Below are positions 1-8,492 of a stretch of DNA of 64,000 bases, in pieces. How positions within the stretch are numbered: the stretch's first letter is position 1; each line of letters starts with the position of its first letter. The notes under the pieces were generated by a model that worked only from the letters and a program-made list of their open reading frames with translations, did not search any database and was not told where the DNA came from. This stretch comes from an uncultured Methanobrevibacter sp. (GTDB taxonomy: Archaea; Methanobacteriota; Methanobacteria; Methanobacteriales; Methanobacteriaceae). The translations under genes were made by a program, and so were the position numbers. The DNA lies in contig NZ_CACXXB010000005.1 of the NCBI RefSeq assembly GCF_902771435.1, forward strand, positions 24,499-88,498. The letters run 5' to 3'.

Positions 1-264
1 AGCTTGAACTTTATCAAAGTCCACGGTCAATAAATCATTTTGGAAAGATCTCATGTCGTGGTCTTCCGGTGACTCACCACGAATACTACCAAAAATTTGA
101 CCCACTAAAGAACCGGTAGGTCTCCTTTCTTGTTCAATTGCTCTTACTTGTAATTTTGAAATAGTTCCTAATCTAATATTAAGTATAACATCTTCTACAC
201 GACCAACATAATGACCTGTGTTGGTATAAATATCTAAACTGCGTAATTTTGAAACTTCTACCAT
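1..264 (-). CDS. PRC-barrel domain protein (partial, C-terminus outside window)
   Basis: Reading the minus strand from the ATG at 264-262 gives 88 codons without a stop, running off the left edge. The protein starts MVEVSKLRSL and contains the pattern 'G..VGRVEDV.LN...G.ISKL', typical of the PRC-barrel fold, a small beta-barrel found in RimM and in many short archaeal proteins. Such proteins are thought to take part in RNA or protein binding, but archaeal stand-alone copies have no settled function. It is divergent from the tRNA-binding protein gene at 429, with an AT-rich gap of 164 bases that must hold both promoters. The 3' end is missing only because the window ends. Confidence 0.75.
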   Translation of the reverse strand, partial: MVEVSKLRSLDIYTNTGHYVGRVEDVILNIRLGTISKLQVRAIEQERRPTGSLVGQIFGSIRGESPEDHDMRSFQNDLLTVDFDKVQA

Positions 265-428
265 TTTTACACCACAATATAAAATAATAATAAATTAAAT
301 ATGTATAATTTTATTTAATTGTTAATATAAATAGTTTTTGTTTTTTAAACTTGAAAATCGCTTATTTTACAAAAAACTTATTAAATTAAATAATTAAAAT
401 ATAATTTAGATTACAAGGAGACTTTAAA

Positions 429-1151
429 TTGTGGGATACAACAAAAGATTATAGAATTTTAGTGGCAAGCAAAGCGAGAGAAAATTATCTGAATCTGATT
501 CCAACAGCTTCTTTTAGAGGAAGCTGGAATAAAAAACAAGCAGTTGATTTGGGAAAACAAATGAACAGTGATTTTCAAACATTGACCTATTCCTATTTGG
601 AAGGAGATGAATTGGTAAATTCACCAGAGGTTGCTTCACTAAAAGAAAAAGCTTTAAAAATTATTGAATATTTGGGCGGTGATGATTGGAATAAAAAGTT
701 TTTAAACAACGCTCCAAAGGAAGACAGAGAAAAAACTCAAGAAAACATTGCTAAAGTGAGATTTTTCCTGGATACAATCATCGGACTTAAAGACCGCCTT
801 GCGTTAGGCCCAATCAATGACCCCATTTTAGGAATTGACATCAAGGTTGGAGAAGTGATGAGCGTTACAAAACACCCTAAAAATGAAAATTTATTAATCT
901 GTAATGTCAATTTGGGAAAACGTGCAATTACTGTTGTTACCAACGATTTAAATGTTAAAGATGAGAACAAAGTTGGAGTATCCCTGCTTCCTCCACAGTC
1001 ATTCAGCGACATCGTAAGTGAAGGAATGTTTTTAGGAATGAATGGAAGTATCCTCAAGGACGTTGAAGGAGAACTTGGATCCATGCCTAAAGGAATTCCA
1101 ATGGAATCCCTAAACGAAACCCGTAATCTAGTTGAAAACTATTTAAAATAA
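429..1151 (+). CDS. tRNA-binding OB-fold protein
   Basis: This 240-residue protein has an N-terminal alpha-helical half (about 1-130) and a C-terminal half (about 135-240) resembling the EMAPII/Arc1p/MetRS-type tRNA-binding OB-fold, with 'DIKVGEVMSVTKHPKNENLLICNV', 'VVTNDL' and 'LPPQSFSDIVSEGMFLGMNG' in family order. This domain normally binds tRNA and helps synthetases in trans. The start is TTG at 429: an AAGGAG ribosome site at 415-420 sits eight bases upstream and no ATG lies nearby in frame. It stands alone between a divergent gene and a convergent dehydrogenase. The family call is firm; which tRNA or synthetase it serves is unknown. Confidence 0.8.
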   Translation: MWDTTKDYRILVASKARENYLNLIPTASFRGSWNKKQAVDLGKQMNSDFQTLTYSYLEGDELVNSPEVASLKEKALKIIEYLGGDDWNKKFLNNAPKEDREKTQENIAKVRFFLDTIIGLKDRLALGPINDPILGIDIKVGEVMSVTKHPKNENLLICNVNLGKRAITVVTNDLNVKDENKVGVSLLPPQSFSDIVSEGMFLGMNGSILKDVEGELGSMPKGIPMESLNETRNLVENYLK

Positions 1152-1167
1152 GTTTAAACACTTATTT
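1146..1167. terminator. Hairpin terminator after tRNA-binding protein gene
   Basis: An eight-base stem, AAATAAGT (1146-1153) and ACTTATTT (1160-1167), with a six-base loop, begins within the stop codon region of the upstream gene and is followed by a T-rich tract on the plus strand. It fits an intrinsic-type terminator. Confidence 0.55.
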
Positions 1168-1245
1168 TCTCTTTTTATCTTTTAACACGAGTTCAAACGA
1201 AACTCCAATAACAATGTTTTGAAAAACTAATTAATCAGACATTCA

Positions 1246-2658
1246 CTATCTCAAATTCAATCCTATCAGTTTTGTTTTTGTCATCTCACCTACGGCATAT
1301 TTTATTCCTTCTTTACCAACACCACTATTTTTAAATCCTCCGAAAGGCATGTTGTCTGTTCTAAAGGTGGACTGCTTATTTATAAACACTGTTCCGGCTT
1401 CAATTTCCTGGGCACATTTCATTGCATTTGCATAATCCGAAGTGAATACTCCGGCCTGCAACCCATATTCAGTGCCATTGGCTACTTTTATTGCCTCTTC
1501 TACATCCCCAACACGAATGATTGGAGCTACAGGCCCAAATGTTTCATTTGCAACCAAATCCATGTCCATGGACACATTATCAATGACGGTAGCATGGTAA
1601 AATGCTCCTTCACGAACACCACCTGTCAATATTTCAGCACCCTCATTGACTGCATTGTTTACTGTTTCTTCAACCTGCATTGCAGCTTTTTCGGATATTA
1701 ATGTTCCAAGAGTGGTTTTTGCATCCAACGGGTCCCCCATCACCAATTTTTCTGTTTCAGTAACTAACTTTTGGCCGAATTCATCCGCAACCTCATTCTC
1801 GATTATGATCCTTTTAACGCCCATGCAGACCTGACCAGCATTTAGGAATGCTCCGTTGATGACGCCTTTAACCGCCTTGTCAAGATTTGCATCAGCTAAA
1901 ACAACCATAGGATCATTTCCTCCCAGCTCCAAAGTAACCTTTTTCATTCCTGCTTTTTGAGATATCATCAATCCGGTTGTTACGCTTCCAGTAAATGATA
2001 TTTTATTCACCTGATTTGAAGTGACAAGGTAATCTCCAACCTCGGACCCATATCCTGTGACTGTATTTATTACCCCATCGGGAAATTCCTCATTTAGAAG
2101 TTCCGCAAATTTCATTACAGTTAACGGCGCTTCTGTTGGCGGTTTTATGATAACAGTGTTTTTACAGGCTATTGCAGGTGCGATTTTATGTATAGTTAAA
2201 TTTAAAGGATAGTTAAATGGAGTGATGGCAGCAACTACACCCAACGGCAGGCGTTGTGTGAATGCAAAGAATCCTTTTCCGTTCAAGCCCGCATCCAAAG
2301 GTACGCTTTCACCATATATCCTTTTTGCCTCTTCAGCGGCAAGCTTTAATGTTTCTATTGACCTGTCAAGCTCAACCAAAGATTCATTAATTGGCTTTCC
2401 GACTTCCAATGTCAGCAAATGAGCGAAATCCTCTCGGTTATCTTTCAATTTCTCAACAACATTGAACAGCTTATTTGAAACTTTAAATGCTGACATTTCC
2501 TGTAAAGATTCTTTAGCATTATTCGCTTCAGTTATTGCCAAATCTGCAGTTTGTCTGTGGGCAATTGGAATTGTATCAATTACTTCATTATTATAAGGAT
2601 TTTTAACTTCAGATAAATCTTCGCCTGAGATGTGTTTTCCACCAATCAACATGTCCAT
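1246..2658 (-). CDS. Lactaldehyde dehydrogenase-like aldehyde dehydrogenase
   Basis: This is a full-length 470-residue NAD(P)-dependent aldehyde dehydrogenase. Visible family motifs are the Rossmann substrate channel 'AITPFNYPLNL', 'SFTGSV', 'LELGGNDP', the catalytic cysteine in 'NAGQVCMGV' (about residue 279), and 'ETFGPV'. The overall pattern resembles Methanocaldococcus MJ1411 (CofA), described as oxidising lactaldehyde to lactate for coenzyme F420 synthesis; that route is now debated, so the substrate remains inferred. The ATG at 2658 is preceded by a good GGTGAT site with three spacer bases. It is divergent from the TMEM175 pair, only 48 bases away. A generic semialdehyde dehydrogenase is the alternative. 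Confidence 0.83.
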   Translation of the reverse strand: MDMLIGGKHISGEDLSEVKNPYNNEVIDTIPIAHRQTADLAITEANNAKESLQEMSAFKVSNKLFNVVEKLKDNREDFAHLLTLEVGKPINESLVELDRSIETLKLAAEEAKRIYGESVPLDAGLNGKGFFAFTQRLPLGVVAAITPFNYPLNLTIHKIAPAIACKNTVIIKPPTEAPLTVMKFAELLNEEFPDGVINTVTGYGSEVGDYLVTSNQVNKISFTGSVTTGLMISQKAGMKKVTLELGGNDPMVVLADANLDKAVKGVINGAFLNAGQVCMGVKRIIIENEVADEFGQKLVTETEKLVMGDPLDAKTTLGTLISEKAAMQVEETVNNAVNEGAEILTGGVREGAFYHATVIDNVSMDMDLVANETFGPVAPIIRVGDVEEAIKVANGTEYGLQAGVFTSDYANAMKCAQEIEAGTVFINKQSTFRTDNMPFGGFKNSGVGKEGIKYAVGEMTKTKLIGLNLR

Positions 2659-2670
2659 TTTATCACCTAA

Positions 2671-2690
2671 ATTAATATTTATACTAAAAC
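2671..2690. promoter_or_regulatory. Compact divergent promoter, possible leaderless start
   Basis: Only 48 bases separate the ATG at 2658 (minus) and the ATG at 2707 (plus). A TATA-like AT tract (ATTAATATTTATACT) lies about 26 bases before the plus-strand ATG, and no Shine-Dalgarno-like sequence precedes that ATG, so the plus-strand transcript may begin at or next to its start codon. The minus-strand gene does have a GGTGAT site. This is inferred from spacing only. Confidence 0.4.
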
Positions 2691-2706
2691 CAATAAATAA
2701 TCACTT

Positions 2707-3288
2707 ATGGAAACTACCAGATTTGAAACATTTTTCGATGCAATCATTGCAATCATCATTACGGTTTTGGTTTTAAAAATCCCTCAGCCGACATCAGCTA
2801 CTCCTGAGGCTCTTTTACAACTAAACCCAATTTTTATTTCCTATTTAATCAGTTTTCTGATTTTATATAACATCTGGTATGCTAATCACAATCTATTCCA
2901 ACTTACCGACACCATTGATAACAATTCAGTCTGGATTTTTGGGTTTATGGCATTTGCAATTTCACTTTTGCCATATTTTACAATTTGGGTTGCAAATAAC
3001 ATTTATTCAATTCCTGCAGAAACAATGTTTGGATTGTTATTCATTGTAACACATATTCTAAATACATTGGCTACAAGGGCAATATACAAAAGCAATCCAT
3101 ATAATGAACAATTAAAAAAAATGAACTTCGATTCATATTACATGAATGCTCCAGTAATAGTGCTGATTTTAGGATTTATATTGACATATACAATTTATAT
3201 TCCCGGAATTTATGTTTGCTGTTTATTGTCTGTTGTTTTATGGATTTTAATTGGCAGATTATTGAGGAGGCGAAGCAATGGAAACTGA
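2707..3288 (+). CDS. TMEM175-family (DUF1211) channel protein, copy 1
   Basis: This 193-residue integral membrane protein is about as long as bacterial TMEM175 subunits and has about six hydrophobic segments. It begins METTRFETFFDAIIAIIIT, matching the family signature R-x3-F-S-D-A-x-x-A-I-x-x-T in the first helix, although the usual FSD reads FFD here. Prokaryotic TMEM175 proteins form tetrameric potassium-permeable channels whose pore lining comes from this first helix. The stop codon overlaps the start of a second paralogue by 11 bases, so the two are almost surely cotranslated. The altered signature means that conductance and selectivity cannot be assumed. Confidence 0.8.
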   Translation: METTRFETFFDAIIAIIITVLVLKIPQPTSATPEALLQLNPIFISYLISFLILYNIWYANHNLFQLTDTIDNNSVWIFGFMAFAISLLPYFTIWVANNIYSIPAETMFGLLFIVTHILNTLATRAIYKSNPYNEQLKKMNFDSYYMNAPVIVLILGFILTYTIYIPGIYVCCLLSVVLWILIGRLLRRRSNGN

Positions 3289-3850
3289 TAGGTTTGAAGC
3301 ATTGATTGATGCCATTCTGGCAATTATCATCACAATCATTGTTTTGGAGATACCTTTACCAGCCAGTGGAGGTTGGGAAGCACTTTATGAACTGAGATAT
3401 GATTTTTTAATTTATGCAGCCAGTTTTATCGTTTGTTTCAACTTTTGGAACTACAACAATAATATCTTCAGTATCGTGAACAAAATTGACTCCAAAGTTA
3501 TTTGGAGCATGGGAGTTACATTGCTGATATTTTCACTCCTTCCATACTTTACAATTTTCGTTGGCGAAAACTTCTTCTTATTTTTCCCACAGTTCATATA
3601 TGGTCTTTGTTTTATAGTGACCGCAATCCTCTCAGCAATAATTGGAAAATTCCTGATGGAAGCCGATCCAGGAAATATTGCACTGCATCTTGCGTTAAAC
3701 AATCATCATCCCATGTATATAACCCTAATATTGGTTTCAGTAGGAATCATTATCGGATACTTCATTTATCCTCCTGCGATTATCGCATCATGCATCATTT
3801 CAATTTTAGGATTATGGTTACTTCCAAAAATCCAATCATATCTATCATAA
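3278..3850 (+). CDS. TMEM175-family (DUF1211) channel protein, copy 2
   Basis: A 190-residue paralogue of the preceding gene, beginning METDRFEALIDAILAIIIT, with similar length and hydrophobic profile. Here the FSD of the helix-1 signature reads LID. It overlaps the upstream gene by 11 bases and has its own GAGGAGG-like ribosome site inside that gene (about 3263-3269), so it is translated from the same message. The pair could form homotetramers or a mixed channel. A run of poorly conserved DNA follows. Function in potassium flux is inferred from the family alone. Confidence 0.8.
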   Translation: METDRFEALIDAILAIIITIIVLEIPLPASGGWEALYELRYDFLIYAASFIVCFNFWNYNNNIFSIVNKIDSKVIWSMGVTLLIFSLLPYFTIFVGENFFLFFPQFIYGLCFIVTAILSAIIGKFLMEADPGNIALHLALNNHHPMYITLILVSVGIIIGYFIYPPAIIASCIISILGLWLLPKIQSYLS

Positions 3851-4518
3851 AGAGAGGTGCATTTCAAGTGTAAATGGCTGAGATGCCTATTTTTTTTAAA
3901 CAGAAACAAATATTTACTTTATTTCATTATTAACCCCCTAAATAACAATATTTTAAATTTCAATTCGTTGATTTGCAAACTGAGGAAATTGCTATTCGAA
4001 ATGGAAAAAAGTGAAAAAAATCCTGACTTACTGGCAATGAAAACTATTACAATAAATCTGCTATATAACTTTAAATCAAAAACTGAATTCAAATCAACCT
4101 CTAAAATATAATCTGACTAGAAACTGATAAATAATTTTAAAATTAAATAAATTCAATAAGAAAAATCCATGAAAAGGCAATTTTTTAAAAAACATGAAAA
4201 GTCAATCGATAAAAACTACACCCCAAAAAAATAATTACCCCTGCAATGCATTTGGAAATACTCTCCCCCACCAAAAAATAAACCTTTAAAAAATTTGGTG
4301 AATAATTAATTAAATGAAAATGCCGTTTGAAATAACATTGTTGAATGAAAACTAATGGATTTCCGCCACAATATATGAAATCCAAACGGAAAATGACAAT
4401 TATTAGAAAAAAATTCAATTCAAGAAAAAAGTTTAAAATGCTCAAAAATCAAAATAAGACATTAATATTTTAAAAAAATAAAAAAAGTAAATAAGAAAAA
4501 GTTAATTTTCATTATTTA
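3851..4518. other. 668-base gap with no supported gene
   Basis: This stretch is AT-rich and carries short open frames on both strands (for example 3857-4111 plus and 4185-4445 minus). Their translations are Leu/Ile/Phe/Asn/Lys-rich without domain character, and no ribosome site supports them. I see no tRNA-like cloverleaf and no clear repeat. The right end (about 4470-4505) is A-rich and would give a U-rich transcript end for the minus-strand gene at 4519-5277. Confidence 0.5.
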
Positions 4519-5277
4519 TTATTTCTTACGACTTATAGGAACAAATATTGCCACAAATGCTGCAATAACTAAAACCACTAAAGGTAAACCAGTATTCCTT
4601 AATTTAACTTTATTAGTTTTATTTTCCTTTTTTTCGACAGGTTTTTTAGTTTCCTTTTTTACAATTTTATTTTTAATGACTGTTTTATTGATATTGGACT
4701 TGTTTGTGTCCTTATCGGATTTGTTGATGTTTTTATCAGTGGAGTTATCAATTACATCACCAGGGCCAGTTCCATTATCATCGGCAGTATCATCATCAGT
4801 GCCATTATCCTCTGTAGCATTATCATCAGTGCCATTATCCTCTGTAGCATTATCATCAGTGACATTAACATCACTGACATTATTGGCTGCCACAGTATCA
4901 TCTGATGAATCATTTTCTTTAACTGGATCATCATTACCTGCAGCTAATTTTTCACCGATATGCTTTGAATGGACAACAAATCCATTATCCTCACTTCCAC
5001 TAACGGACATTGAATAATTTGGATTGTCTTTTGCAACAATACTGTAATCTCCATCATCATTAACCTTAAAGGTTGTTGACCATGAATTTCCATTACTCAA
5101 TGTTGCAGAGTCGACAATTTTACCGTTACACAACAAAGAAACTGTAATTGCTTCCGGCATATCCCCGGTTGCACTCACATGTATCGATTTAACATCGCCA
5201 CTTTCTGCAGAAACAATGCCAACAGAAATTATTAAAAAAAATAGTAAAATACATGCAGATATCAGTTTTTTATTCAT
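4519..5277 (-). CDS. Secreted, membrane-anchored Asp/Asn-rich surface protein
   Basis: This 252-residue protein has an N-terminal signal peptide (hydrophobic core about 6-22, ending near VSAES), a beta-rich domain to about residue 110, and a low-complexity acidic stalk of D, N, T, E and G (about 115-175). A lysine-rich stretch follows, then a C-terminal hydrophobic anchor (about 230-247) ending in RKK. The stalk contains the ten-residue repeat TDDNATEDNG twice, encoded by an exact 30-base tandem repeat. The layout fits an envelope protein displayed outside the cell. The N-terminal domain is not one I recognise. A GAGG site lies upstream of the ATG at 5277. Confidence 0.7.
   Translation of the reverse strand: MNKKLISACILLFFLIISVGIVSAESGDVKSIHVSATGDMPEAITVSLLCNGKIVDSATLSNGNSWSTTFKVNDDGDYSIVAKDNPNYSMSVSGSEDNGFVVHSKHIGEKLAAGNDDPVKENDSSDDTVAANNVSDVNVTDDNATEDNGTDDNATEDNGTDDDTADDNGTGPGDVIDNSTDKNINKSDKDTNKSNINKTVIKNKIVKKETKKPVEKKENKTNKVKLRNTGLPLVVLVIAAFVAIFVPISRKK
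4801..4860. repeat. Exact 30-base tandem repeat, two copies, in coding sequence
   Basis: Positions 4801-4830 and 4831-4860 are identical 30-base units inside the surface protein gene and encode two copies of the ten-residue stalk unit. Degenerate versions flank them on both sides. The unit is a multiple of three, so gain or loss of copies would keep the frame and change only stalk length. Confidence 0.9.
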
Positions 5278-5321
5278 TTAAAAAACCTCAATTTAAAAAA
5301 AAAGAAAAAAGTAGGTTATAT

Positions 5322-6032
5322 TTATACATTGGAGTATAATAAACCTAATGCTCTACCGCTGAAGAATACAAGGTAAATGGTTACAATTCCAATTAGAATA
5401 CCACCAACAATGGAGTTCCATTGAGCGATAAGACCACCAATGAATAATAAAACTATAGTAATAAGACTGACAGCAATGATGAATATAAGAAGATTTACAA
5501 TACCTACTTTTGAAATATCTCCAATTGCTTCACCAATAGCTAAAGCATCGCTTAAATCTTCGGTTTTTGCCAATCTGCATTGAGCCATCATTAAGGCTAA
5601 ACTAAATACTACACTTACAATGAAATTTATTACAGCTGCTAACCAGTGCTGGAATATAATTGCTAAAATTGCAGCAATAATAATTGGAATAATCATGTAG
5701 ACAATTTGTACAACAAATACTTTTATACCATTGAAGAATTGTCTTATTAAATCAATTTCAGGACCATTAGAACTTCTTTCGATACCTAATTTAATAATAT
5801 CCAATTCATAACCAGTAATCATAAATCCTAAAACGAGAGCAACAATAAAACCTATAATACCTGATCCAATAACCGCCCATAAATTATTAACGGCAACACC
5901 ACTAGCCATAGCTACAATAGTTCCGGATAAGGCAATTCCTAAAATAATACCTAAAACGAGATAAAGAATCAATGCTTTAATATTGTTAAATGGATAAACT
6001 AAAGCATCAGTAAATATTTCACCTAATTCCAT
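5322..6032 (-). CDS. DUF4013-type multi-spanning membrane protein
   Basis: This 236-residue, strongly hydrophobic protein has about six membrane segments. It starts MELGEIFTDALVYPFNN and carries the 'MAQCRLAKTEDLSDALAIGEAIGDI' region characteristic of the DUF4013 family, which is abundant in Methanobacteriales and of unknown function. The ATG at 6032 is preceded by AAGGTGA. It lies 44 bases upstream of the secreted surface protein gene on the same strand and may be cotranscribed with it. Two more distant relatives occur in this window (7519-8286 and 15465-16253). Transport or envelope roles are guesses. Confidence 0.75.
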   Translation of the reverse strand: MELGEIFTDALVYPFNNIKALILYLVLGIILGIALSGTIVAMASGVAVNNLWAVIGSGIIGFIVALVLGFMITGYELDIIKLGIERSSNGPEIDLIRQFFNGIKVFVVQIVYMIIPIIIAAILAIIFQHWLAAVINFIVSVVFSLALMMAQCRLAKTEDLSDALAIGEAIGDISKVGIVNLLIFIIAVSLITIVLLFIGGLIAQWNSIVGGILIGIVTIYLVFFSGRALGLLYSNV

Positions 6033-6246
6033 TTTTTGTTCACCTTTGAATTTTAATTAATTAAAAAACTCCTTATTGAGAGCTTAATAAATAATATATG
6101 AACAATAATATTTAAATATAAGCATTCAATCTGAAATTATACAATTTTCTAAAAAAAGATAGAAAAATGATGAAAAAACCATTAAATTTAATCTCATTTA
6201 ACAAATGAAAACCGATGGCTGGAACTTACCCAAAATAATTTCAACA

Positions 6247-6429
6247 TTATTTGAAATATTTTCCCAATGTTTTTAACTCATCATTAAATTCCTTAAATTC
6301 TTTTGATTGAACTTCGCCACTTAAATCACTTATATAATTATTGTACATATAAATGACCAGTAAAACTACAACCATGATTCCACCAAACAGCAGAATAAAT
6401 TCAGCGGATGCCTGGCCCTTATTATCCAT
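6247..6429 (-). CDS. Class III signal peptide pilin-like protein
   Basis: This 60-residue protein begins MDNKGQASAEFILLFGG, a textbook archaeal class III signal peptide: a short charged leader, K-G-Q as the predicted cleavage site (between G5 and Q6), a glutamate five residues into the mature part, then a single long hydrophobic helix (about 12-30). Such pilins are processed by an EppA-type prepilin peptidase and assembled into pili. Its ATG shares one base (TAATG) with the stop of the upstream TadC-type gene, so translation is coupled. The mature tail is very short, about 30 residues, so it may be a minor pilin or scaffold subunit. Confidence 0.83.
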   Translation of the reverse strand: MDNKGQASAEFILLFGGIMVVVLLVIYMYNNYISDLSGEVQSKEFKEFNDELKTLGKYFK

Positions 6430-7355
6430 TAGAATCCCCCCATAAGCAAACTTCCTCCAAAGGTAGAAATGAAATAGAATATTGCAAAAGATGCAGTAGC
6501 AAGAGGCAGTGAAAACTTAAATCCTTTTTTAATATCTCCATACATAATAATACTAATGATAAAACCTACCAAAATTGAGTGAATTATCAGATAGATTTCC
6601 CCCGCTACCGGAGCAGTCAGAACAATTTCCGATTCCATTCCATAGCTTTGCATAAACCCAGAATAAACTCCAACCATACCGATTGCGAATGGAGTCGCAA
6701 TAACGGCTGAAATTAACAAAAACATTACTGACATCATCACAGTTGATTTTCTCTCGCGTTTAAGTGCCATCAAATCTCTTAAATCATCAGAAACATCACT
6801 AAGAACTGTTGAAATACTGGATCCCGATTTTCTTCCATCAAGAATAATCCCAAAAATTCTTTCAAGTTCCTTTGATTTTAATCTTCTAGACATTGCTCTC
6901 CAGGCTTCATCGAAATTGCGACCCATACGAATTTCAATGATAGTTCTTCTCATTTCATCATAGAGTGGTCCTTTGCCGTACTGTGACATGTCTTCCATTG
7001 CATTTTCGAAACTGAGCCCTACCTGAAGCATGCTTGAAAGCTGCCTTAAAAAATCGGGCGCAGTTTTTTCGATCTCCTGCGCTCGCCTTTCCTGTTGGAC
7101 AATAACATATGTGAAAAGAATTGGAATTGTGAAAAACGGCAAAATTAACACTGATACTGGCAGGTTTATAAACATTAATGTTAATGCCAATGCAATTTCT
7201 AAGATAATGATAAAGACTATAAGTATAGCTAAAACTTTACTTGCCTCTGTAAAAATAGCTCCACTCATCAAAAATTCCTGTAATTTTGATAAATGCTTTT
7301 CAGGTATAAAATTGTCCAAAAATATTGCTAAATCATTGATTATTTTAAATTTCAT
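6429..7355 (-). CDS. Type II secretion/pilus assembly membrane protein (TadC-like, T2SSF)
   Basis: This protein of about 308 residues has paired N-terminal hydrophobic helices (about 40-95), a cytoplasmic T2SSF domain with 'PDFLRQLSSMLQVGLSFENAM', and further membrane helices at about 210-305. It is the polytopic platform protein of archaeal type IV pilus-like systems. The start is placed at the ATG at 7355; an in-frame TTG six bases earlier is possible but less likely. The downstream pilin gene overlaps it by one base. No secretion ATPase (TadA/ArlI type) or prepilin peptidase lies nearby, so it must rely on genes elsewhere or be a minor system. Confidence 0.82.
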   Translation of the reverse strand: MKFKIINDLAIFLDNFIPEKHLSKLQEFLMSGAIFTEASKVLAILIVFIIILEIALALTLMFINLPVSVLILPFFTIPILFTYVIVQQERRAQEIEKTAPDFLRQLSSMLQVGLSFENAMEDMSQYGKGPLYDEMRRTIIEIRMGRNFDEAWRAMSRRLKSKELERIFGIILDGRKSGSSISTVLSDVSDDLRDLMALKRERKSTVMMSVMFLLISAVIATPFAIGMVGVYSGFMQSYGMESEIVLTAPVAGEIYLIIHSILVGFIISIIMYGDIKKGFKFSLPLATASFAIFYFISTFGGSLLMGGF

Positions 7356-7518
7356 AAACAAAAATTAGATTTTAAAGCATATAAAGAGTTGGTTGTATTC
7401 CAAAGCAATTTTACAAGTAAAAACAATAGTTACATATTAAAACAAATATAGTTCAAAAAATGCTACTAAAAAAGTTAAATTTTCCAAAAAAATATTAGAC
7501 ATTACCTTCCAAAGTCAA

Positions 7519-8286
7519 TTAAGAAGAATCAATCTTTTCTTTTTCTTTAATTGTACAATAAACTTCACCTATGCCATAAAATTGAGTTGCAAACATTAGC
7601 ATATAGCAAAAAACATTCCAGATATAATTTATAAAGTCAATCGGGATAACAATATAAACAAGATAAGCAAAAATAACAATAGTTAGAACAATACCAGTAT
7701 ACTCTTTTACATAATACCACCATCCAATTGCATCAATGTCTCTTTTAATTCCCATCAGATTAAAAGCATCTTTAATGCTGCCCGTGTCTGCCAACCTTGC
7801 TAATGCAATTTCTAAAAAAAAGGTAGTGACATAAAATAAAATGACTCCTAAAACAATGAAAACAAATGTATCAACAGGATTATGTGAATATAAGGTATGA
7901 ATTGTTTCGGGAAAATCCACCAACATATCTTCCAAATCAAACTCCGGAAAATTCAATGGAGAACATACAAAATCCAAAATTAATCCCTGAACATACAGAA
8001 AAACCGTAAAAATAATAGTGGATTTTAATCCAAAAATTAAACCCTCTTTAATTTTCATTTCTGGTAATTTGATACCGCCATTCAACTTATCACGAGTGAT
8101 TAACATGCCGTAACCGAATAATGGCACCTCTAGTCCCAAAAGGATCAAAATTGCAGTTGTGGAATTTGAATCCTCATAAGATAGTTGAATATACATCAAA
8201 ATACTGAAAAATATCAAAATAAGTAGAAGGAAATGTTTATCATATGTACAATAATCCCATACAGATTTGATTTTAAAAAATGCCAT
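7519..8286 (-). CDS. DUF4013-like membrane protein (paralogue A)
   Basis: This 255-residue multi-spanning protein begins MAFFKIKSVWDYCTYDKHF. It contains 'GYGMLITRDKLNGGIKLP', 'FFLEIALARLADTGSIKDAFNL' and a C-terminal 'FATQFYGIGEVYC'. The same blocks occur in the gene at 15465-16253, so the two are paralogues. The 'LARLADTGS..DAF' block links them to DUF4013. Function unknown; the conserved charged loops between helices suggest more than a passive membrane anchor. The next gene on its strand ends more than 200 bases away, so it appears to be transcribed alone. Confidence 0.65.
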   Translation of the reverse strand: MAFFKIKSVWDYCTYDKHFLLLILIFFSILMYIQLSYEDSNSTTAILILLGLEVPLFGYGMLITRDKLNGGIKLPEMKIKEGLIFGLKSTIIFTVFLYVQGLILDFVCSPLNFPEFDLEDMLVDFPETIHTLYSHNPVDTFVFIVLGVILFYVTTFFLEIALARLADTGSIKDAFNLMGIKRDIDAIGWWYYVKEYTGIVLTIVIFAYLVYIVIPIDFINYIWNVFCYMLMFATQFYGIGEVYCTIKEKEKIDSS

Positions 8287-8466
8287 GAATCTCCCTCAAC
8301 ATTATTTTAAAAAAACAAAATAAATAAATTTTACTGATTTTTTTATTTAAAAATAATGCAGAATCTAACTAAAAATACGAGTAATTTTGATTGTACATTC
8401 TTTTTTAAACTCCCAATAATTACATGAAATTATTGAAACATAATCAAATATTTTCTCAAAAAAAAG

Positions 8467-8492
8467 TTAAACAGTATTTTGATACTGTTTAA
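8467..8492 (-). terminator. Strong hairpin terminator, stop codon in stem
   Basis: An 11-base stem (8467-8477 with 8482-8492) and four-base loop is followed on the minus strand by a run of eight U residues (8458-8465 complement). The TAA of the secreted protein gene (8489-8491) lies inside the stem. Confidence 0.7.

Noticed and set aside
3857..4111. 84-codon plus-strand frame in the 3.9-4.5 kb gap
   Set aside because: Composition follows AT-rich base content, no ribosome site and no domain character.
4185..4445. 86-codon minus-strand frame in the same gap
   Set aside because: Phe/Ile/Leu-rich by composition only; no start context and no recognisable motif.
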